This document shows, in pieces, positions 16,016 to 21,129 of a stretch of DNA of 21,129 nucleotides; positions within the stretch are counted from its first letter, which is position 1, and every line of letters starts with the position of its first letter. Source of the stretch: Bifidobacteriaceae bacterium (lineage in GTDB: Bacteria > Actinomycetota > Actinomycetes > Actinomycetales > WQXJ01). The notes below the pieces were generated by a model. That model did no database searches, was not told the DNA's origin, and saw only the letters and a list, made by a program, of their open reading frames with translations. The stretch covers positions 1 through 21,129 of the forward strand of contig JAISCU010000048.1 in the NCBI GenBank assembly GCA_031265345.1. The letters are read 5' to 3'. A program made the position numbers and the translations under genes.

Positions 16016-16459
16016 ATGACCGTTAGCGTGACCGCATCCGAGCAAGCCAATCAAGTCCAGGCCGACCAGCCCCGTGCCATCCGCATCCTGCTGTACAGCG
16101 ACAACGCCGCCGCCCGCAGCGAGGTCAAGGACAACCTGGGCGACAGGTTGGGAGCCGAGGAGCTGCCCATTGAATGGACCGAGGTCGCGACCCACGAGAT
16201 GGCCATGATCTTGTGCCAAGAGGACACCTACGACCTGATCATCATGGACAACGAGACCAACCGCTTGGGCGGGGTGGGCCTGACCCAGCAGATGCGGAGC
16301 GAGCTGGACTGGGCGCCGACCGTCCTGCTGCTCCTGGCCCGCCAGCAGGACGCCTGGCTGGCGGCCTGGTCCGGCGCGGATGCCGCCGTCCTCCAACCGA
16401 TCGATCCGCTCAAGCTGGCCGCTACCGTGGCTGACTTGGTGGGCGCGCCCCAGGGCTGA
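16016..16459 (+). CDS. Receiver-like protein without output domain (atypical)
   Basis: A 147-residue protein made of a ~20-residue N-terminal tail and one CheY-like receiver fold. Strand 1 reads IRILLYSDN (Asp29 in the acidic-pocket position), the phospho-acceptor position is Asp78 in DLIIMDNE, and strand 4 reads TVLLLLA. The conserved Ser/Thr is replaced (Ala108), and the near-invariant Lys before Pro at the end of strand 5 is Gln127 (LQPIDP). Ordinary phospho-switching is therefore doubtful. There is no DNA-binding or enzymatic output. It precedes trpD by 3 nt and is co-transcribed with it. Such pseudo-receivers may act by protein contact; the partner is unknown and a link to tryptophan synthesis is only positional. 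Confidence 0.85.
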   Translation: MTVSVTASEQANQVQADQPRAIRILLYSDNAAARSEVKDNLGDRLGAEELPIEWTEVATHEMAMILCQEDTYDLIIMDNETNRLGGVGLTQQMRSELDWAPTVLLLLARQQDAWLAAWSGADAAVLQPIDPLKLAATVADLVGAPQG

Positions 16460-16462
16460 ACC

Positions 16463-17587
16463 GTGACCGCCCGCGCCCCTGAACCGCCTGAACCGCCCGC
16501 GCCACCCGGACCCGCCGAGCCCAGCGCCCCCGTAGAGCCCCAGCAGTTCACCTGGCCCGGACTGATCTCCGCCCTCCTCCAAGGCCGCGACCTGACCGCG
16601 CGCGAGGCCGCTTGGGCCATGGACGAGGTCATGAGCGGCGACGCCACCCCGGTCCAACTGGCGGGCCTCCTGATCGCGCTCAGGGCCAAAGGCGAGACGG
16701 TCGGCGAGCTGGCCGGTCTGGCCGCCTCGATGCTGGAGCACTCCCGCCCCATCGACCTTCCCGAAGACGCCATCGACGTTGTCGGCACCGGCGGCGACAG
16801 GGCCTTCACCGTCAACGTCTCGACTATGGCGGCGCTCGTCATAGCCGGAACCGGGGCCAGGGTGGTGAAGCACGGCAACCGAGCGGCATCGTCCAAATCG
16901 GGTTCAGCCGACGTGCTGGAAGCCCTCGGCGTGAACTTGGCCATGCCGCCGGAGCGAATCCAAGAGGTCTTCCAAGAAGTGGGCGTGGCGTTCCTCTTCG
17001 CCCAAGTCTTCCACCCCTCGATGCGCCACGCGGCGGTCGCCCGGCGCGAGTTGGGCGTCGCCACGGTCTTCAACTTCCTCGGCCCGCTGACCAACCCGGC
17101 CCGTCCCCGCGCCTGCGCCATCGGCTGCACGGACGAGGCGATGGCCCCGCTCATGGCCGGCGTCCTGGCGGGGCGTGGCGCGAGCGCGCTAGTCTTCAGG
17201 GGTCTGCGCGACGGCCTCGACGAGATGGCGGCCACCGGGCCCATCCAGGTCTGGGAGGCGCGCGGCGGCCAGGTTCGGGCGACGGTCCTGGACCCGGTCG
17301 CGGAGCTCGGCCTGGCCCCGATCACGGTTCAGGATTTGAGAGGGGCCGATGCCGCTTACAACGCTGCCGTCGCACGCCGAGTCCTGGACGGGGAGGCCGG
17401 GCCGGTCCGTGAGACTGTGATCCTGAACGCCGCCGCCGGGCTGGTCGCGGCGGGGGAGCGGGCAGGATTGACGGACGGCCCGCTGACGGGGCGCCTGACG
17501 GCCGGCATCGAGTTGGCGGCCACCGCTATCGACTCGGGGGCGGCGGCGCGGGTCCTGGACCGCTGGATCGAACTCAGCCGTCAGTAG
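16463..17587 (+). CDS. trpD: Anthranilate phosphoribosyltransferase
   Basis: A 374-residue cytosolic enzyme of tryptophan synthesis that joins anthranilate and PRPP to give phosphoribosylanthranilate. Motifs seen: GTGGD at 108-112 (PRPP pyrophosphate loop), NVST just after, [21 protein letters not shown] (anthranilate/PRPP site), [11 protein letters not shown] and RDGLDE with the metal-binding Asp/Glu. GTG at 16463 is the start, 3 nt behind the receiver gene; the first ~28 residues are Pro/Ala-rich and not part of the fold, so a later start is conceivable. No other trp gene is adjacent, as is common in actinobacteria where trpD stands apart. It ends 12 nt from the convergent RAM gene. Confidence 0.96.
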   Translation: MTARAPEPPEPPAPPGPAEPSAPVEPQQFTWPGLISALLQGRDLTAREAAWAMDEVMSGDATPVQLAGLLIALRAKGETVGELAGLAASMLEHSRPIDLPEDAIDVVGTGGDRAFTVNVSTMAALVIAGTGARVVKHGNRAASSKSGSADVLEALGVNLAMPPERIQEVFQEVGVAFLFAQVFHPSMRHAAVARRELGVATVFNFLGPLTNPARPRACAIGCTDEAMAPLMAGVLAGRGASALVFRGLRDGLDEMAATGPIQVWEARGGQVRATVLDPVAELGLAPITVQDLRGADAAYNAAVARRVLDGEAGPVRETVILNAAAGLVAAGERAGLTDGPLTGRLTAGIELAATAIDSGAAARVLDRWIELSRQ

Positions 17588-17599
17588 GCGACCGCCAGC

Positions 17600-17881
17600 C
17601 TAATCGTCCAAGCCCAGGTCGAACGCCCGATCCATGTCCTGGGCGGAATAGGCCTGGAAGGCGATGTGGGTCTGGGTCGAGACCACGCCCGCCGTCTTGG
17701 ACACCCGGTCCGCGATCACACCCGCCAGGTCTTCATGGCGGCGGACCCTGGCGATGGCGATCAGGTCGACCTCGCCGGTCACCGAGTACACCTCGCTGAT
17801 CCCTGGGATGTTCGCGATCGCTTGGGCCGCCTCCGGGATCAGACTGGGCTCGGCGGCGATCATGACGACTGCGGTGATCAT
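17600..17881 (-). CDS. Stand-alone Lrp/AsnC-type ligand-binding (RAM) domain
   Basis: A 93-residue protein consisting only of the alpha/beta RAM domain of Lrp/AsnC regulators: strand ITAVVMIAAE, helix SLIPEAAQAI, strand VYSVTGEVDLIAIARV, helix HEDLAGVIADRV, then a strand ending TQTHIAFQAY. The usual N-terminal DNA-binding helix-turn-helix is absent, so it cannot regulate DNA on its own; such single-domain forms bind amino acids or other small effectors and assemble as rings. GGAGGAG (17887-17893), lying within the 3' end of the lipoprotein gene, places the ATG 5 nt downstream, so it is translationally coupled to that gene. The ligand is unknown. Confidence 0.9.
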   Translation of the reverse strand: MITAVVMIAAEPSLIPEAAQAIANIPGISEVYSVTGEVDLIAIARVRRHEDLAGVIADRVSKTAGVVSTQTHIAFQAYSAQDMDRAFDLGLDD

Positions 17882-17883
17882 GG

Positions 17884-18513
17884 CTACTCCTCCGTGCCCT
17901 CGGCCGGTTCGGTGTCCGCGCCCTCGTCAGCGGTCCCTTCGTCGGCGCCTTCGCCTTCGGCGGGCGGCTGCTCGTCAGTCCCGGCGTCAAGAGGCGTGAT
18001 CCACTTGTTCCAGTCGAAGCTGGCGTAGACCTCGCCGAGCCCGGCATGCGTCAATTCGCGGTCGCCCAGCGCGTCCTGCAGCTTGATGGTGCCCCACTTG
18101 AAGGCGCGGGCCGGGTCCTCGGGGCAGTCCTCGTCGGAGACCTTCTGGACGTAGGTGCCAAGCACGACCTTCGACTTCGATTCGTCCAGTGCGAAGCCGA
18201 CGTGGGCGTAGCACTGCGTGTCGCCGTCGACGTAGACAATCTGGAGGTCTTTGGAGTCCACATCCGGCGTGGCGGCCACTGCCCAAGGCGCCGAGATCCA
18301 GCCGTCCTCGGCCTTCGCGAGGGTGGGAAGCTCCGCGTCCATGCCGGGGACCTCCCCGGAATCGTCGGGCGCAGGGATGACCATGGTGGGTATCAGCCCA
18401 TCGTCGACCTTCGACTCTTGGGTGGTCTCGCCGCCGCCCCCGCCACAGGCGGTGAGCAGGGCGAGGGTCCCAGTAGTCAAGACGGACAGGGCGATGAGGG
18501 GGCTTTTGCGCAT
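17884..18513 (-). CDS. Secreted lipoprotein of unknown function
   Basis: A 209-residue lipoprotein. The signal peptide is MRKSPLIALSVLTTGTLALLTAC with a lipobox LTAC; Cys23 would be lipidated after cleavage, anchoring the protein to the membrane outside. The mature part is a ~150-residue compact domain with two further cysteines (QCYAHVG and DEDCPED) that could form a disulfide, followed by an acidic Glu/Ala/Gly/Asp-rich low-complexity tail from about residue 178. I do not recognise the family. It lies 27 nt behind fadD and 2 nt ahead of the RAM gene, so all three look like one transcript. Confidence 0.88.
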   Translation of the reverse strand: MRKSPLIALSVLTTGTLALLTACGGGGGETTQESKVDDGLIPTMVIPAPDDSGEVPGMDAELPTLAKAEDGWISAPWAVAATPDVDSKDLQIVYVDGDTQCYAHVGFALDESKSKVVLGTYVQKVSDEDCPEDPARAFKWGTIKLQDALGDRELTHAGLGEVYASFDWNKWITPLDAGTDEQPPAEGEGADEGTADEGADTEPAEGTEE

Positions 18514-18540
18514 GGGCTCTACTGTAGCGAACTGGGCCGC

Positions 18541-20370
18541 CTAGACCGACGGAACCGACTGGCGCGTATCACCATCCGTCCCATAGAGCTCGTCGATCTG
18601 CTTCGCGAAGTCGCGCAACACCTGGGCGCGCTTGACTTTCAGGGACGGCGTCAAGTAGCCGTTGCGTTCGGTGAAATCCCCCTCCAGGATGGCGAACTTG
18701 CGGATCGACTCGGCTCGCGAGACGGCCTGGTTGGTTCGTCCGACCGCCCGCTCGAGCGACGCCCGGACATCCGGGTCCGTGCGGGCCTGGGCGAGCGGCA
18801 TCGGCGGCTTGCCGTGGTTGGCCAACCAGCCGGGCAGCATCTCCTCGTCCAAGGTGACCAGGGCGCCGATGAACGGGCGGCCATCGCCCACCACGACCAC
18901 CTGGGAGACCAAGGGATGCCCGCGCAGCCGGTCCTCGAGGATGGCGGGCGCGACGTTCTTGCCTCCAGCGGTGACGATCAGCTCCTTCTTGCGGCCGGTG
19001 ATGAAGAGGTAGACGTCGTCGTCCAGGTAGCCCATGTCACCGGTGTGGAACCAGCCCCCGCGCAGCGCCTCGGCGGTCGCTTCGGGGTTGTTGTGGTAGC
19101 GGTCGAAGACGTTGATGCCCTTGAGGAGGATCTCGCCGTCATCGGCGATCCGGGCGGTGCAGCCGGGGAACGGCAGGCCGACCGAGCCGATCTTCTGCCG
19201 CTTGGGGCGGTTCACCAGGATCGGGGCGGTGGTCTCGGTGAGCCCGTAGCCCTCCAGCACCGTCAGGCCGATCCCGCGGTAGAAGTGTCCGAGCCGCTCG
19301 CCCAGTGGCGCGCCGCCGGAGACGGCGTACTTGGTCTGTCCACCGATGGCCTCCCGCAGCGATTTGTAGACCAGTTTGTCGGCGATCTTGTGCTGCCGCG
19401 TCAGCCACCAGGACGGCCCCTTCTTGGTCTCCAACGCCCGCGAGTAGACGATCGCGACCTTGGCGGACCAGCGGAAGATCTTCAGCTTCAGCCCCGAGCC
19501 GGCCTTCTGTTCGGCCGCGTTGTAGACCTTCTCGAGGACCCTCGGCACCGCCAGCAGATAGGTCGGCTTGAACGTGCCGAGCGCCGGGACCAGGTTCTTG
19601 ACGTCCGGGCAGTGGCCTATGACCGTCCTGGTGCTGATCCCCACCACCTGGATGAAGCGCGCGAAGACATGGGCCAGCGGCAGGAACAGGAGGGTCCGGC
19701 AGCCTTTCAGGGCGATCACCGCGCGGACCGACAGGTCGGATTCATCGTACTGGGTGTTGTCCGTCAGGCGCACGAAGTGTCCGTGGGTCAACTCGGTGCC
19801 CTTGGGCCGCCCGGTGGTGCCGGAGGTGTAGATGATGGTCGCCAGGTCCTTGCCCTGGGCGACCCCACGGCGGTGCTCGATCTCCGCGTCCGGGACTCCC
19901 GCGCCGACTTCCTTGAGGGCGGCGATGGCGCCCTGGTTCAGCTGCCAGACTTGCTTTAGGCCTGGCACCTGGCCGCGCACCGCGTCCAGGATCAGTCCGT
20001 GGGCGGCCGTCTCGGCGAAGGCGCCGGAGACCGTGGCGTCGGCGCAGATCCACTGCGCCTGTTCGGCCGAGCTGGTCTCGTAGATCGGGACCGAGACGGC
20101 GCCGGCCGACCAGATCGCGTAGTCGAGCACGGCCCATTCGTAGGATGTCCGCGACATGATGGCGACGCGGTCGCCGACCTGGGTGCCCAGCGCCACCAGC
20201 CCTTTCGCGACGGCGATCTGGTCCTGGTCGAACTGGCGCGCGCTGACCGGCGACCAAGCGCCGTCCTCGCCCTGGACTTCGATCAGCGTCTCGTCGGGAT
20301 CTTGCCTCAGGCGGCGGAGGAACAGGGAGATGATGTTGAGGGCGGGGTCTACATCGACGCTCGCCGGCAT
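18541..20370 (-). CDS. Long-chain acyl-CoA synthetase (FadD15-like)
   Basis: A 609-residue AMP-forming enzyme that activates fatty acids with ATP and CoA, cytosolic or membrane-associated. All ANL-family motifs are present: P-loop YTSGTTGRPKG (181-191), YGLTETT (375-381), GWFHTGDMGYLD (439-450), FITGRKKELI (457-466) and a C-terminal catalytic Lys in LTPSLKVKR (about 578). ATG 20370 is preferred; GGTGGA 10 nt upstream may serve as SD. A GTG at 20385, 7 nt behind TAAGAT, would suit a leaderless message and add five residues. It is the first gene of a minus-strand group with the lipoprotein and RAM genes and is divergent from recO. Confidence 0.94.
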   Translation of the reverse strand: MPASVDVDPALNIISLFLRRLRQDPDETLIEVQGEDGAWSPVSARQFDQDQIAVAKGLVALGTQVGDRVAIMSRTSYEWAVLDYAIWSAGAVSVPIYETSSAEQAQWICADATVSGAFAETAAHGLILDAVRGQVPGLKQVWQLNQGAIAALKEVGAGVPDAEIEHRRGVAQGKDLATIIYTSGTTGRPKGTELTHGHFVRLTDNTQYDESDLSVRAVIALKGCRTLLFLPLAHVFARFIQVVGISTRTVIGHCPDVKNLVPALGTFKPTYLLAVPRVLEKVYNAAEQKAGSGLKLKIFRWSAKVAIVYSRALETKKGPSWWLTRQHKIADKLVYKSLREAIGGQTKYAVSGGAPLGERLGHFYRGIGLTVLEGYGLTETTAPILVNRPKRQKIGSVGLPFPGCTARIADDGEILLKGINVFDRYHNNPEATAEALRGGWFHTGDMGYLDDDVYLFITGRKKELIVTAGGKNVAPAILEDRLRGHPLVSQVVVVGDGRPFIGALVTLDEEMLPGWLANHGKPPMPLAQARTDPDVRASLERAVGRTNQAVSRAESIRKFAILEGDFTERNGYLTPSLKVKRAQVLRDFAKQIDELYGTDGDTRQSVPSV

Positions 20371-20392
20371 GGCAATGGTATCCACCCGGCTG

Positions 20393-20398
20393 ATCTTA
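20393..20398 (-). promoter_or_regulatory. -10 box (TAAGAT) upstream of fadD
   Basis: TAAGAT on the minus strand fits TANNNT and ends 7 nt before a GTG (20385) in the fadD frame, and 22 nt before the ATG at 20370. It is the best -10 candidate for the group; no good -35 is visible. Confidence 0.4.
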
Positions 20399-20421
20399 CA
20401 TGGCAAGTTACGGTGGCGTAG

Positions 20422-20450
20422 GTGACGCCCCGGTGGTGTCCTGGGACAAT
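20422..20450 (+). promoter_or_regulatory. Promoter candidate for recO
   Basis: GTGACG (20422-20427), a 17-nt spacer and GACAAT (20445-20450) each match 4 of 6 consensus bases. The -10 ends 7 nt before the recO ATG (20458), which has no Shine-Dalgarno, suggesting a leaderless transcript. Confidence 0.4.
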
Positions 20451-20457
20451 TGTGGCC

Positions 20458-21129
20458 ATGGCCACCTTCCGGGACGCGGGAATTGTGCTCCGCACCCATA
20501 AGCTGGCCGAGGCCGATCGCATCATCACCCTCCTCACCCACGACCACGGCAAGGTCCGGGCCGTCGCCAAGGGGGTGCGCCGCCCGAGGTCCCGGTTCGG
20601 GGCGCGGCTGGAGCCGTTCATGCATGTAGACCTGCAGCTCTACGAGGGCCGGTCGCTGGACACGGTCACCCAGGCCGTCACGCTGGCGGCCTACGCGGCC
20701 CCGATCACCGCCAGTTACCCGGCGTTCACGGCCGCCAACGCGGTGGTCGAGGCGGCGGACAAGCTCTCGCCGGTCGAGCACGTCCCGGCGCGGGCGCTGT
20801 TCCGGCTGACCTTGGGGGCGGTGGCCGCGCTGGCGCGAGGTGCCGCGTCGGGGCCTTCCCCGATGAACGATGCCGCGCGCCCGGCACCCGTAGGGCCCTC
20901 GGCGGAGGCTGTGGCCGGGTCGGGCGGCGAATCCTCGCCTGGCCGGGCGGACGCGCCGACCCCCGGCCAAGCGAGCGCACCAATGGCCGACTGGGCGGCC
21001 AGACCGGCGCCCGGCCGAGGGGAAGTGCCGACGACACCCGGCCGAGGGGACGCGCCGGTGGCCGACCGGGCGAGTAGGCCCACGCCTGGCTGGGCGAACG
21101 CCCCGGTGGCCGACCGGGCGAGCGCGCTG
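20458..21129 (+). CDS. recO: DNA repair protein RecO (partial, cut by window end)
   Basis: The first 224 residues of RecO, which helps load RecA on SSB-coated DNA in RecFOR repair. The N-terminal OB-fold is clear: [49 protein letters not shown] and [12 protein letters not shown]. The start of the helical domain follows ([26 protein letters not shown], split here: [11 protein letters not shown], then [15 protein letters not shown]). After residue ~127 (AALARG) the sequence turns into a Pro/Ala/Gly-rich run of more than 90 residues with repeats of APVADRAS and PTPG that continues past the window. Normal RecO has only a short loop here. The frame stays open and in phase, so this is an insertion rather than a frameshift. 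Confidence 0.93.
   Translation, partial: MATFRDAGIVLRTHKLAEADRIITLLTHDHGKVRAVAKGVRRPRSRFGARLEPFMHVDLQLYEGRSLDTVTQAVTLAAYAAPITASYPAFTAANAVVEAADKLSPVEHVPARALFRLTLGAVAALARGAASGPSPMNDAARPAPVGPSAEAVAGSGGESSPGRADAPTPGQASAPMADWAARPAPGRGEVPTTPGRGDAPVADRASRPTPGWANAPVADRASAL

Noticed and set aside
17585..17602. Bidirectional terminator between trpD and the RAM gene (TAGGC/GCCTA)
   Set aside because: Only 5 bp of stem around 8 nt; too weak to support.
18541..20970. 809-residue version of the acyl-CoA synthetase
   Set aside because: The extra ~200 N-terminal residues lie antisense to recO and have no domain character; family length fits the start at 20370 or 20385.

Overview
The window is high-GC DNA from a bacterium that is almost certainly an actinomycete. 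The clues are the GC content, many GTG starts, start codons lying about 7 nt behind TANNNT-type -10 boxes (leaderless-mRNA layout), and the core genes: an actinobacterial-type SodA, trpD, a FadD15-like acyl-CoA synthetase and recO. I cannot place it below phylum or class from the sequence alone.

Left part (1-12480), minus strand: a polymorphic-toxin locus. One gene of 3398 codons (12397 to 2201) encodes a giant secreted protein. In order it has a signal peptide, about ten well-conserved ~106-residue Cys-paired beta-type repeats followed by about seven diverged copies, a DUF6531-type segment, a long YD-repeat shell, an RHS core-associated segment, a helical/hydrophobic pre-toxin region and a ~100-residue C-terminal toxin tip. 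The tip carries a deaminase-superfamily zinc site (HAE plus CxxC). Its stop codon overlaps the GTG start of an Imm1-like immunity gene. Next in the same direction come a DUF4304-like gene, an orphan remnant of a second toxin tail in frame behind it, an unknown 171-aa candidate immunity gene, and a broken gene with one in-frame TGA. This looks like a toxin-immunity cassette plus a graveyard of older cassettes. Base composition drops from about 77% GC in the RHS shell to about 48-60% at the tip, which suggests tip exchange.

Middle part (12480-16015): a gene-poor stretch, sodA, and a complete AbiEi/AbiEii (type IV toxin-antitoxin, abortive-infection type) operon with a 4-bp overlap and an inverted repeat upstream of abiEi that could be its operator. 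Beyond it, 15518-15960 holds a fragment of a helix-turn-helix protein (resolvase-tail-like), an 11-bp inverted repeat, and a 16-bp perfect inverted repeat flanked by direct repeats exactly 200 bp apart. These look like traces of rearrangement or a small element.

Right part (16016-21129): ordinary chromosomal genes. A receiver-like protein without the conserved Lys sits 3 nt ahead of trpD on the plus strand. Convergent to it is a minus-strand group: FadD15-like acyl-CoA synthetase, lipoprotein and a stand-alone Lrp/AsnC-type RAM domain. Divergent from fadD is recO, cut by the window end, with an unusual Pro/Ala/Gly-rich insertion after its N-terminal part. The first 121 bases hold no gene I can support.
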